Source of the DNA: Antedon mediterranea
Lineage: Eukaryota > Echinodermata > Crinoidea > Comatulida > Antedonidae
DNA: 64,000 bases
Assembly (NCBI RefSeq): GCF_964355755.1
Contig: NC_092675.1
Location: 27,984,912-28,048,911 of the forward strand
Reading direction: 5' to 3'
The notes beneath the pieces were generated by a model. It searched no databases. It saw only the letters and a program-made list of their open reading frames with translations, and had not been told where the DNA came from. Made by a program: the position numbers and the translations under genes. Below, in pieces: positions 9,280-20,755 of the stretch (the first letter of the stretch is position 1; the number at the start of each line of letters is the position of its first letter).

Positions 9280-12155
9280 ACACCCATTATAGGCACGGTT
9301 CGTCACAACATATTTTCTGATCATGGTACGAAAACGTCTATTTAACTGTTGACCTAGTTCCTTTGATTAAAAAAACACGACTCAAGTAAAAACATAATAA
9401 CATTCCAGCACTTTCATGATTCAATCAACATTTATTAACGGCTATATACAAAAGCGAGACGGTACGTTTAACACATAACTCAATTCGTTCTTGCTTTTAT
9501 TGTGTTGGGGGCAGACGTAGTGTGTGGTTGACTTGACCATAATCCGTATAAATGAGGTTTGACCCCCCAAAAACAGAAGGTTTTAATTAACTGTTTTATC
9601 TAGTTTGGTAGGGTGTGTGTGGGGGGTGGGGGTGCTTACCATGAGTAGCACACTCAAAATAGGACAAAATCGGAACACCGGAATGGGTTTAATTTGCATA
9701 TTTTTATAAAAATAATTGCGGCCATTTTTATAAAATGTCTATAATCTCCGCAAGAGAGCTGATTGTATGTCCGAATGTTCACAATATATTTACTCTATGA
9801 TGAGACAATGATACATTTTGTCAAAAAAATGACCAGAACTACGATTTCTGACCTTTTTTGACCTTTCACCTGTGTATTTTTGTATCTCAATATAACTATT
9901 GGTGACACAAAGATACAACTGGACGGAAGATGGTCAGCGAGCACGTATGTTTATATTTGTTATATATTATACAATTGTGTGTCACGGGGTGACTGAAACC
10001 ACAGTATCATTTGACATAATTCACTCAAGTAAAACGTCCATTAAAATTATAGTTAATTATAGTATATTGTTGTAAATGTTTCGTTTCATACCAAGTAGGC
10101 CTATTGACATTTGAACCAATCAACAACAAAAAAAGATTGCTTATTGTGCAGAGTGGCACCGGTTTGTTTTAGTTTTTGACTCAAAATTCTAAATTGCTGT
10201 GCTGTTTAGTGGTACTGATAGATATTTGGTATGAATACATTATGCTATATATACCGTATTTATTCGAATAAACGCCTCCCTCGGATAAACGCCTTCAAAT
10301 GGCATCATTTTGAATAAACGCCGCCCTCTGTATCACCCACTAATGTAACAATTAACCACTAAAACCACTATTTACGACAAGTTAGCAACAACTGGAGCGT
10401 ACAACTGGCAGAACACGCCGCGGAATTTTCAAAAGTTTATAATTCAGAACGAATAATAGGCCTACTTTCAATTTTAGTCACTTAATAACAATAGTCGTTC
10501 TTCTATATATAAATTTACGTAAGGGCAAAATTCGGTAAATCGCGCCTTACTTCTAGAATTTTTACTCGATGGTATATAAAGTTGGTTCGTACTTTCGGTA
10601 CTGATTTTAACCACCTGATGTAATCCTGTTTACTAATTAAATTAAGTTAGATAATTAGTTATTGACGATCAAAACGAATTTAGGTTCAACGATTTGCCCC
10701 AAATAGGGGTGTTTTCCGATCGTGGTATACACTGTCTAATGGATGTCCATCTTGAAAAATACCCGCCACAAAAATGCCAGGAGGCTTCGCATTTTCCTAT
10801 CTCCTACGATAATTGTTTTTATTAGCTGAAAACCGGTTGAACAGCTAGAGTACAGCATCATAATGTTGAAGACAGGCCGATTTTCTTTAAAAAATACTAT
10901 TTTGATAGATTTAATATACGATTATACAAATGTATTGATTTGCGATGAATGGAACATCCCAATCTCTCAGTCTGCCAGAGTTTGGTTTAACACAAGTAGG
11001 TAAATTCATGAGCCCTTGGTTTAACACATACGGTAGGTAAATATATGGGCCCTTTGGGAATAAACTTGCAATACTTTGACAATACTGTAAATACCTATTA
11101 ACTATTTTTGGTCCTCATTTGAATCGAACATTTCTTACTGTGAATGTTCGTACTGTTAGATGTAATATAAAAATATATACAAATAAACTTTATTACTGAG
11201 ATTGTGGTTAGGCTTCACTGTTAGATATATAAACACATTATTATATACAAATAAACTTTATACTGACAGTTCCCTCTCAACGTTTGTATTAATTATTAAT
11301 TAATAATTACCAATTTATATAAACGTCGTAGTGGTGTATCGTGACATATACTTTAATATTTCAATTGATTATGACAGTGACAGTTTTAACAAAGTATTAA
11401 ATCGCAAATGTTTTACTGTATTTAGAGGTATATTATTTATAGGCCTATAAAACGTGAACAAAATATTTCGTTACTGAGTGGATAAAGAATATATTTAAAA
11501 ATTGTTCCTCGTTGTACCTATCCGTTTTCCCATCCCTCAAACCTAATGTTACATACAAAACACAAATTGAGTTTCTTTAAATGAAAAAATTGAGTCCAAA
11601 TCAAAAATTTGGACTCATTTTGTGATAAGTTTCTCCTTCGGAAGTAATTCACAGGGTGCTAATTTTAGTTGACTACATAAATCATCGTGTCTATTTATTC
11701 GTTTCTGTAAACGACAATGTATTATAATTATAATAGTACATTTGAAATCGCCAGTTTTGTTACGCTGAAATTACTGTGTATTCGAGAACCATCTGTGGGC
11801 ACGACCTAGATGGTACGCGAGCGAAGCGACCGTAAAGGTAAAGCACAAAGCTTCTAATAAGCGCTTCAAATTGTTACCCTCGTCATTTTTTTGTATCAAA
11901 CACATAATATGTACAGTCTCATAATGCAGCTAGTAATCAGCGCAATTGTGTTTTGTACCTTGTGAGGTACACATTTGTACATCTGGGTGGAGAGACGCAA
12001 ACAAGGGATAAAAGCAATGCGACGAGCGTAGGATTCGACCAATTTTGACCAATCGCAAGCGATGAATTATTCGAACTCGAAGCGTTTACGTCCTAGTGGG
12101 AACCAAGCTTAAATGATCCGGCCCACATACTAGCCTAGGCCTACAACCTAGGGAT
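9280..12155. other. Intergenic region between A1 and B1
   Basis: No gene is recognised. About 10250-10330 contains three spaced copies of a GAATAAACGCC-like unit after ACCGTATTTATTCG, probably the end of a small transposon. TAGGCCTA octamers occur at about 10100, 10460 and 11440. The rest is AT-rich and shows no coding frame of note. Confidence 0.4.
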
Positions 12156-12159
12156 AACA

Positions 12160-12225
12160 ATTCAATTCAATTCAACTTTTATTTCAGACAATTGTCCATA
12201 TGGTATAATACATTACAAAAAAAAA
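12160..12225 (-). mobile_element. Possible LINE 3'-end remnant
   Basis: An AATTC/ATTCA microsatellite passes directly into cttttatttcagacaattg. Short 3' microsatellites of this kind end CR1/L2-type LINEs, here read on the minus strand. No coding part remains, so the call is tentative. Confidence 0.3.
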
Positions 12226-12445
12226 GATGAGGGAGAGAGGACCAAAACTTTTATCCATTTGTAGTTGTCGTTCGAGTATTATCATTTTGTTTTAAAAATG
12301 AGTTTATTAAATCAAATATTAATTATGTAATTCATAGTTGGGTATATCTCATTATGATGTATTAATACGTGTAAACAAAAGTACAATTGAGAGTAAAGAG
12401 TTTCTGTAAAACAAACCTTACCATACCAAATTATTTTTTTAATTG

Positions 12446-12562
12446 TTTGAAAGTAATGCTCTGATAAATAGTGTGGTGTCCTTTTATTGATCATGAACAT
12501 CTCAATAAACGAACTGCTTGTGATACATACTATTAGTTTCGAAATGGAGCTAGGTATATAAG
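12446..12562 (+). promoter_or_regulatory. Conserved upstream block of B1, with TATA-like box
   Basis: This block aligns with blocks at 16780-16895 and 35480-35600 upstream of the other family B genes. Shared strings are TGTTTGAAAGTA, a CTTTTATT followed by TCATGAA, and a GAGCT/GAACTG-rich part. In B1 it ends in TATATAA (12555-12561), about 210 bases before the ATG. Conservation between three paralogues amid diverged flanks suggests promoter function. Confidence 0.55.
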
Positions 12563-12769
12563 AAGTCCGAATATACATTTTAGTTCATTGACGGACATTC
12601 TTACGGACCAGGATAATTATTATTGCTATATATAATTATTGTCAGACTTCTTATTTGAATTTCATCGCGATTTGTAGGCCTATTATGTTCATCTTAAATC
12701 TGTATTTTATTTTTACAATTGCAATAAATCAATAAATATAATTCTACTGAACCAATAAAAATTGGAATT

Positions 12770-13942
12770 ATGGCATGTGCATTTTCAATCTCTCATCTCA
12801 TCGTTCATTTATTTGTTTTATCAATTGGCGAAGGCAGCTTCAACATTCACTGTAATCCAGAAGATAGAATGGATTCTTTTATTGGTGAAAAAGCCTACTT
12901 CAGTTGTCAGATCAATCGTCTAATTATTTCAACGCAAAACGCAAACTTCACTGTTAAGTGGATTCACAATGGGTATAATCTAGTGAAAACCGAACATGTA
13001 CCGGTAAACACAACTGGGTATACCATTCATGTTTCACTAAGCTTTAATAATTTAAGTACATCTCATACCGGTGAATATAGAGTATCGGTGATGGATAATA
13101 TTGATAAGAATTTCCTTTCTGATCCTATCGAACTCTTTGTTTGGCCACCGCCATTCGTAAAACTTTGCAACGCTTCTAGATCGCATTACTCTAGTGGTGA
13201 AGTGGCTACATTGAATTGTGTGGTAACCTCTCCAGCTAGATACTCGTTGTATTGGTCAATTGAACCAGAAATGCGGGATGTTGCTTATGTGAACACCACT
13301 GATTTTAATGGTAAAACGAAGAATGTAAGTATGATGTTCAACGTTACGTTGTCAGACCAAAATACATTTAGCTGTTTTATAAAAGGACTAAATTCGTTTG
13401 AAAGGAAGCTTTTGTGTATATTAAAACCATTATTCGAATTTTTCGCCATAGATAGCCTTCAGATTCTGTCTTCTACATTTATTCTTGGTAAGAATGCTCA
13501 GTTGGAATGCAAGTATACTGAAATAATGACTGTACATATTGTTGAGGCGTTTGCTAAAAGAGATGATATATTACCAGACGCGCAAAATGTATATTGGGTC
13601 TCAAACAACTCTGCAGTAAACAAACAAATAGAAAAGGGTAATGGCACAGGATTGCTGACATTGAAAAACATTTCTTCTGACATCAACTACAGTAAAATTA
13701 CTTGTATAGTTGGCCAATGGAACATTTCTACTATCATACAAGTTGTAACAGGATATGCAACAACAACTGTACAACTGACAACTCTATCAAATACACATAC
13801 CAGTATTGAGACAATTACAAATAAAAACGAAACATACTTATACATTTTAATTGTGGTTAGAACAAATATATTATTCGTGGCGAGTATAACGATTATCTAT
13901 TTTCTGTACACACAAATTAAACGTACATACTACAACGTCTAA
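12770..13942 (+). CDS. IgSF receptor, family B, member 1 (three Ig-like domains, Arg in TM, short tail)
   Basis: A 390-aa predicted type I membrane protein in a single exon. A hydrophobic signal peptide (about 1-20) precedes domain 1, with Cys28, Cys46 and Trp64. The F-strand position reads GEYRVSV, so the usual second cysteine is missing. Domain 2 begins after FVWPPPF and holds GEVATLNC, a Trp and NTFSC, plus a flanking pair of cysteines (KLCNAS and LLCILKP). Domain 3 has QLEC, YWVSNNSAVN and YSKITC. The membrane segment (about 356-380) contains Arg364 near its outer end (VVRTNILF); only about ten residues follow. By analogy with vertebrate receptors such as FcalphaRI and LILRA, an arginine here can bind an ITAM adaptor; that is inference. 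Paralogues: 18419 and 35685. Many N-glycosylation sequons. Confidence 0.87.
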   Translation: MACAFSISHLIVHLFVLSIGEGSFNIHCNPEDRMDSFIGEKAYFSCQINRLIISTQNANFTVKWIHNGYNLVKTEHVPVNTTGYTIHVSLSFNNLSTSHTGEYRVSVMDNIDKNFLSDPIELFVWPPPFVKLCNASRSHYSSGEVATLNCVVTSPARYSLYWSIEPEMRDVAYVNTTDFNGKTKNVSMMFNVTLSDQNTFSCFIKGLNSFERKLLCILKPLFEFFAIDSLQILSSTFILGKNAQLECKYTEIMTVHIVEAFAKRDDILPDAQNVYWVSNNSAVNKQIEKGNGTGLLTLKNISSDINYSKITCIVGQWNISTIIQVVTGYATTTVQLTTLSNTHTSIETITNKNETYLYILIVVRTNILFVASITIIYFLYTQIKRTYYNV

Positions 13943-15995
13943 GTAAGTACCTTGTACCAAGTACCGGTACTATTATAAGTTTTTTTTATTTAGGTATTAG
14001 GTTATTTTTAAGTATTCTATCGCTGTTAAAAAAACGAGTAAGGTTAATCATTTTTGTTTTTTATATTGTAAAATAAGTATTTAAATATGAAGAAAAAGTT
14101 AATTACAGAAAATGAACAGTTAAACCAGGGGAGACATTTTCACCCTGGTTCAACATTGCGCGTATAGGCCTAACCATTCTTAATTATCTAATGCAAATAA
14201 GTTGGCCTAAAGGCACTATAAATAGGCAGTGTATATTTTATAACAGTAAACCTATAGCTAGTATTTAAATTGTATTGTAAAAAAATGGTTGAGGCATACT
14301 TATGTATTATACTTGTCTATAAAGTAACGAGTTATTTAAGCTTTAAATCTATTCTATTACATGCTTATCGGTAAATAGATCGGTCGATGAGAGGAGGTAC
14401 AGGGATGGGAAACACTGACGTGAGATTGTTTAGGAATGATAATCTGAAAACATACCAGCTTATGTTAAACAAATCAATGACAAAGACAACTTTTAACTTT
14501 AAAAAAAATATATTTTTAGTGAACTAACTTAGTGTGCTAACTTATATAAGGTTGTTATTGAGAAGATTGTACTAAATATGCCAAGATTGTTTTTAAATAA
14601 TTATGTACATTTTTAACGTAGATCAGATATAGCAAGTTATGTTCGTAATAATCATTTAAATGTGTGTGCTAAGGCTTGCAGTAGGCCTACAAAGTTACTC
14701 CAATTAAAATATGATTATTAAAAATACGGCACTGGACTGAAATTAGTTTTAAATCTGCACTTTTTAAGATATAGATCTCATACATTGACATTTTAAGCTT
14801 GAAATTAAACATGTCCATTATCATATAAAAACTGAGCTTCATCGATTAAATTACAGTTAAGATTGTTACAAAATATCTTTTTTTTTTATGCAATTATTTT
14901 TGTCTCACCTTTTTTACTCTATTTTTTAAAATTAATTGCTGTTTTATTGGAAGAACCAGACTTGAAAACCTTTCCTCACAGAAACTAATGTTTTGTTTAC
15001 ATAACCAATTACAGAGGGCAGCACACTATTTCAATCGTATATTACAAACTAATAGTATCAATGAACCAATAGGTTCTTGATATTACTTGATAGTGCTTGT
15101 TACATCTGATTATAAATCTAAATTAAATCAATTTTTATCTCATCATAATTGATAGAATAATTACAATAATATAAAATCGTGTTTCTCTACTCAAAACATA
15201 AAATCTTCAATCAGGTCGAAGTATAGAATATATCTATGTCTTTGAACCACTACTGTCTCTTCTTCAGTACAGTAAGGGTCTACAATGGATGGCTATATTG
15301 ATACAGTAATATAGCATAAACGCCAGTTAAATAAAACCTAGTAGACCTACCGTTTGATTTTACAATCATTCGGGAAATTATTTGTGTTTTGTTTACTGCC
15401 GTACGTTGGTTTGTAATATAATATGAATACCGGACGTTATTCCTTATTTTAATATTTAGTAAGCTTAGATCTAACAATAAACGCATCGTACTGATTGCCC
15501 TGAATTCATTTAACATACGATACTTGTATATCATGATTGTCATATCAGCCAGTAATTCATAGTGTTCGTGGTCGAGTATTAGAACTTCCTGACAAAATGG
15601 AGGTGTGGTTACATGAGGTATTCTTTATAACTTTCTGGGGAGACCAGTTCGCTGGTTTTTCTTGTAAACATAAATGCATTGCCGACCGACCCAGTATGTG
15701 AGGTTCTACTGCACGGCAACCCTCACACAAAATACATACATTTTTTTCAATCAGATTTTGAATATGCCATTTTGCACTTTTCATAAAGTTAACTGACAGA
15801 AAATTTGGCTAATAGTTTGCTTTAAATATAGCTATAGGTAAATAGTGAATAACTATAATAATGTGAAATTAAAATGGCATATACAACAAACAAGGCCAAC
15901 AGCCATAAGTCGCGTGCTCTCAGAAAAAAATGAACTTTCAAAAAGTAATGTACATCAAAACAGTTCAAAAAGTTCAGAAAAGCGATAAAACGCAT
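13943..15995. other. Intergenic region between B1 and B2 units
   Basis: No gene is recognised. A short hairpin, AACCAGGG...CCCTGGTT, lies at about 14123-14151 in the likely 3' region of B1. A minus-strand frame at 15557-15784 has an interesting look but no support. Confidence 0.4.
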
Positions 15996-16002
15996 AGTAT
16001 AC

Positions 16003-16190
16003 CGGACCGACAGACAGACCGACAGACCGACAGACCGACCGACCGACCGACCGACCGACATAGTGAACTATTGAGTCGCGTCCACGCGACTAAAAACAAG
16101 GCCATATACATGGTTGCTCAAGTGTTGACCAACCGACCGACATAGTGAGCTGTGGAGTCGCATTGCACGCACGCGACTAAAAATGTGTTC
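16003..16190. repeat. (GACC)n tract with repeated GTCGC/GCGAC hairpin unit
   Basis: A GACC/GACA microsatellite runs into CATAGTGAACTATTGAGTCGCG...CGCGACTAAAAA. The unit repeats at about 16128-16180 (CGACATAGTGAGCTGTGG). An inverted relative lies at 48659-48765 and includes the neighbouring CAAGGCCATA...CATGG string. It behaves as a dispersed repeat with a built-in microsatellite. Just downstream (16199-16222) is a decayed end of the TTAA element seen at 915. Confidence 0.65.
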
Positions 16191-16289
16191 AATTGTCTTT
16201 GCAGGGGAACAATAAATCTTTAATAAGAAAAGGAAGCGCTGAAACAATTATTAAAAATAGAGTGTATACTAATACACATTGTTTACGAG

Positions 16290-16895
16290 TCTCACTTGCG
16301 GTTTTACTTTCAGAAGCGTGATAAAAATACACATTTATGTATTCCAATTATGATATTATGCAAAGTTTATTATCTCGGTTTATCTTGCACTTTATAAAAG
16401 CTGAATTGTATACAAGTTACATTAAATTCTTTTCATTCTTTCAAAGGAAATAAATACTTGATGCTTAGATTGAACACATTTTTTTTAGCCTTTGATAAAA
16501 ATAAAAATCCACTTTAAAAACCGATCAATGTACAATAATAATATACAGTACATTTACAATTTAGATATCTTATAAGACAGCCGACATTAATTTTATTTAT
16601 TTTTACGCTAAAATAACACATATAAAATATATGATATATAATAGGCCTATAAACATCAAAGTAGATCTAGGCGATGGAATAACAACTGTTGAACTTAACA
16701 AGGATTTTTTTCGAGAATGCTGTACAGTCATATATGATTTAAGTAAACACAACTTATTATTTTAATTTAATTATTCTGAAACTGTTTAAAAGTAATACCG
16801 GGATAGTTATACGTGCTTACTTTTATTCCTCATGAACATTTCAACCAATGAGCTGTTCGATGCTACATATTTCGAATTGGAACTACTGTAGGTAA
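16290..16895 (+). promoter_or_regulatory. Conserved upstream region of B2
   Basis: Two parts match the region upstream of B3. TTACTTTCAGAAGCGTGAT is at about 16305 here and about 35024 there. The block at 16780-16895 matches 35480-35600 and 12446-12562. The block ends in TGTAG|GTAAGATT, a good splice donor at 16892. In B1 and B3 the ATG follows within 85-210 bases, here it is 1.5 kb away, so a 5'-UTR intron is plausible. Confidence 0.5.
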
Positions 16896-18418
16896 GATTT
16901 GATTTAATTTTTGACCGGCAAAGTCTTCATCTTGCAAACCCAGAGTGTTACAAGTCCATTACACTCATATAAAGCAAGCAAGCCTTTACTGGATAATAGT
17001 ACTATTACGGTATATAGAAATAAGACTGTTTTTTGATAGAATGCTCCTACTGTATATGCCATCCATTGTGATCACTTTGTTTTCCAAGTGAAAGCAGCAT
17101 GTTTTTACCTTTCAAGATACGCCACGGAGGTATAAATAACTCCATTAATCAATATACTATAATTGGATTATAAATGATGATATAATAAATGTGAATGAAA
17201 TGAATACGCAAATAATAAATATGTATTGGTATTTCAAAATGGTTGTACGTTCGGTTTTTGGTGAATCCAAATTAATAAAATGACTGTCTATTTAGAAACC
17301 CGAAAACCCTGTAATATGGAGGATAGCATTAAATAACATGGTGTCCAGAAGAAAAGTGGAAAGAGGACGTTCTAAAACAACATAAGGTGGACAGTTGAAA
17401 AAGAGATCGACGATAAATATGACTTTTTACTACATAAAACAAAAGAAATCTTAACAGTTTTTCTCTGCTACTAATTCCAGAACAAACCCACATAACTGCA
17501 TTATGAAACTTTCCCAAATTCTGTCTTAAGTAAGAAAATGTATGTTTGTCTATTTATTGTCGATCGTTATCTTCTTCTGAAGAGGATGATGAGAATGAAA
17601 TGAAAATTCTTACGAGTAATTTTCAATGAAACAAAGAAAATATATTTGCCATACGACGAGTAACACCTCTACAGTACAGTAGTAGAGGAATGAGATACAG
17701 TGTGTGTAACATTGTCAATTTAACATCCACCACCAAACAAGGGAAGACTTTCTCTCTTTTTTTCGGTTTATCACAACACAAGTGTTAATTTTATTATTAA
17801 ATGCTCATTAAATAAATACAAATATTAACGTTCAGATTGATTTTCATAAAAACTCCAAACTCCAGACCAAACTTTATTATTTGTAGTGATGACATTTTTA
17901 AATTGCAATCCTCTCCCCATGCTGCCAACGTGTATACAGTACAATGTTTTTCCAGCTGGACAAAGTTTTATCTGACCTAAAAACCAACATGATTATCCAG
18001 ATGAAACACATGGTCTTTAATTTTTCCTACCCTTTAATCAAAAATAAAAACATTCTATTTTTGTCCTTAACACAGTTTTATTCTCGAACATTTTACACGA
18101 ACTTCCTGATAATTTTGTATTAGCACCGCAATCACACAACCTACCATATTCTGCTACAATTAAATCGAAAGAATTAATCGAAACTACGTAACTAAGCCTA
18201 CTGTGCGTTATCTGAAAAAAAAGTTGATATATTAACGAAACTACCTGATCTGCCAACATTCGAATTGGAAACGCAAGTAACTAGATTTAGTATCTTTTGA
18301 TTAGTAATTAATAATTTATCTTACAAGAAAGAAGTCGTTTTCTTTAAAAGAATTACAGTATTGCTTAATTTTCGGAATACTCTGTCCTTTTCTATCGTCT
18401 TAACAAATACTATAGAAG
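16896..18418 (+). other. Probable 5'-UTR intron or insertion upstream of B2
   Basis: No coding frame is recognisable. The segment begins at a candidate donor (16892) and ends in a weak acceptor-like ACTATAG just before the ATG at 18419. The alternative is that inserted sequence has displaced the promoter block. A spliced transcript would decide. Confidence 0.35.
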
Positions 18419-20620
18419 ATGCTCAGCAACAGAGTGGGTCTATTTGTCATTGTAATACTGCAGGTTTTTGCTGTAACACCTGTCAAAAGCGATGTCAATA
18501 TTAGCTGTAATCCAGTTGGTAGAATTGATGTTTTCATTGGTCAAGAGGCGTCCATCTGTTGTAAGGTCAATCGTCCAACTAGTTCGCAAAGAGTAATCGT
18601 CACCGCCAAGTGGTTTCACAACAACAGTGATAATGTCGTAAAAGTCGAGAATATATCAGTACCTTCAACTGCTTATGTAATTAATATTTCACTAAACCTT
18701 CATAATTTAACAATATCCAACAACGGGAAATATAAAGTATCGGTGAAGGATAACATGATAAAGACAAATTTACTTTCTGATCCTACCACACTCTTTGTTT
18801 GGCCATCGCCATCTGTAAAAGCCTGTAACGCATCTAAATCACATTACTCCAATGGTGAAGTAGCTACATTGAATTGTGCAGTAACCTCTCCGGCTAGATA
18901 CGCGTTGACTTGGTCAACTGAATCAGAGGAAGATTTGTCTTTAGTAAACATTTATACAAATGGTACAAGGAAGAATGCAAGTATGATGTTCAACGTTACG
19001 TTACTGTCCGATCAAAATACATTTAACTGTTTTATAAACGGAATAAATTCTTTGGACAGAAAGCTGCTGTGTACATTAAAGCCTTTATTTGAATCTGAGG
19101 TTATATATCTTCAGCTTTCATCTTCTCCATTTATTATCAGTGAGAGTTCTCAGTTAGAATGCAACTTCACTGAAACAATGACTACACTTATACATATTGT
19201 GGACGCATTTGAAAGAAATGACATTTTTTCAAATGTTAAAAATGCATATTGGATCTCCAACAATTCTGCAATAAACAAACAAATAGAGAAAGGTAACAAC
19301 GCGAGCAGGCTGACATTGAACAACATTTCTTCAGATATGAACTACAGTAAAATTACTTGTATAGTTGGTCAATTCAACACTTCTACTATCATAAATGTCT
19401 CAACAAAGTATACAACAATAAAAACCACAACTCATCTAAATAATGATATACTTACACCATTTAAGGCTACTGATAAACCTACCACTTTCTTTATTGCAGC
19501 TACCATAGGTTCACTTGTACTAGTAACTTTTCTCATAACGTTGATAATATGTTGTGTTATGTACAAAGTATATCATAAACACGATACTGAATCAACAAGC
19601 ATACGATACCCCGAGACTAGGCTTAACCAACATAGCATGCCAGCTGGAATAAATACAAACATACAGATTGGACTTGACGTGTCTACAATAAATACAGAAG
19701 AAGCATTCGAAAACATTTATGACGAAATCAATGAAGTGATGCCATATCGTTATTGCAGTAGGCCTACAATGCATATACCGGAGTTTAACACATCGTTTGA
19801 AAACAGGAAAGAACTATCTACGAACCAAGCGAATGAGATACTACAATTATTATCAAGTCCGAATTATACAGAGGTTAGAAATACAAATGTTAAAAAGGGT
19901 GGAGAAAAGAACCAAATTGTTCGACTACATAATCAACAAACATCATTACCTGGAATAAGCACAAACCAATCAACCATATCCCTACCAAGAATGCAATTAG
20001 TTGAAACTTTTGGTAATGGCGTTTTAACAATAAATCGAAATAAAACGTTGGACAGTGCCGAAAACATGACAGAGGATTGCATTAACACATCGAAGTGTAA
20101 AACATCTGTTAATAGGCGTTCAGTTGCTCGTTTTACAAACATTAATAAAATGCATAATACAGGCTTACTTCAGCTATTATCAAGTCCAAATTATGCCGAA
20201 ATTAAAAAGGAAGGTGATGATGGTAAAATCACGTGTTATTCAGAAAATACGGTAAAAAATAAAGAAGAAATCAAGATAGTTGGCCCACCAGATAATCATA
20301 TATATTTAGATAAAAATACAAACCGATCGACATTTGATGGACCTACAGGACTTGAAATGACTACACATAGAGTATCAGATGGTTATGACGAAATAAAAGA
20401 TGGGCCATATGATTACAGTAGGATACCACATGGAAGCAGCAGTGGCAGCATAGAAAGCAGGATACAGTTGAATGTCATGACGAATGTAACTGACAAGGAC
20501 AACTTTACAATACTTCAACTATTATCTAGTTCACACTACGCTGAAGTTAACACTAGTAATGATGAAACAAGTACGTGTTTTTCAGAAGATAATGTAATTA
20601 CAGAAGACACTAATATATAA
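18419..20620 (+). CDS. IgSF receptor, family B, member 2, with ITAM and SH2-ligand repeats in a long tail
   Basis: A 733-aa predicted type I receptor in one exon. Signal peptide at about 1-24, then three Ig-like domains like those of B1 and B3. Domain 1 again lacks the F-strand cysteine (GKYKVSV). Domain 2 has GEVATLNC and NTFNC. Domain 3 has QLEC, YWISNNSAIN and YSKITC. The membrane segment (357-382) has no charged residue, unlike B1 and B3. The ~350-residue tail holds YDEIKDGPYDYSRI (Tyr656 and Tyr666), an exact YxxI-x6-YxxI ITAM. It also holds three copies of a LQLLSSPNYTEV-type repeat at Tyr483 (YTEV), Tyr592 (YAEI) and Tyr707 (SHYAEV, which fits the ITIM consensus). A degenerate ITAM-like stretch starts at Tyr434 (YDEI...YCSR). 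Such motifs bind SH2 kinases or phosphatases once phosphorylated in other animals. Signalling here is inference; the motifs are seen directly. Confidence 0.88.
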   Translation: MLSNRVGLFVIVILQVFAVTPVKSDVNISCNPVGRIDVFIGQEASICCKVNRPTSSQRVIVTAKWFHNNSDNVVKVENISVPSTAYVINISLNLHNLTISNNGKYKVSVKDNMIKTNLLSDPTTLFVWPSPSVKACNASKSHYSNGEVATLNCAVTSPARYALTWSTESEEDLSLVNIYTNGTRKNASMMFNVTLLSDQNTFNCFINGINSLDRKLLCTLKPLFESEVIYLQLSSSPFIISESSQLECNFTETMTTLIHIVDAFERNDIFSNVKNAYWISNNSAINKQIEKGNNASRLTLNNISSDMNYSKITCIVGQFNTSTIINVSTKYTTIKTTTHLNNDILTPFKATDKPTTFFIAATIGSLVLVTFLITLIICCVMYKVYHKHDTESTSIRYPETRLNQHSMPAGINTNIQIGLDVSTINTEEAFENIYDEINEVMPYRYCSRPTMHIPEFNTSFENRKELSTNQANEILQLLSSPNYTEVRNTNVKKGGEKNQIVRLHNQQTSLPGISTNQSTISLPRMQLVETFGNGVLTINRNKTLDSAENMTEDCINTSKCKTSVNRRSVARFTNINKMHNTGLLQLLSSPNYAEIKKEGDDGKITCYSENTVKNKEEIKIVGPPDNHIYLDKNTNRSTFDGPTGLEMTTHRVSDGYDEIKDGPYDYSRIPHGSSSGSIESRIQLNVMTNVTDKDNFTILQLLSSSHYAEVNTSNDETSTCFSEDNVITEDTNI

Positions 20621-20755
20621 TACTGTAGGACTATACAATAACAATTTGATCTCTGTTGCGCGTGCGTACAACTGAGGGACTAGTGCTGTTCCGCCGTACC
20701 ACGCAGAGAATGTTAAAGAGTCGCTATCGAATCGGGTTTGAACAGTACCATGAAA

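Noticed and set aside
15557-15784. Minus-strand 75-aa frame with a CILCEGC cluster
   Set aside because: The composition looks slightly coding, but there is no splice context, homologous frame or repeat in the window to support it.
15822-16145. Frames with RSVGRSVG or DRQTDRPTDRP repeats on both strands
   Set aside because: They are the (GACC)n microsatellite translated.
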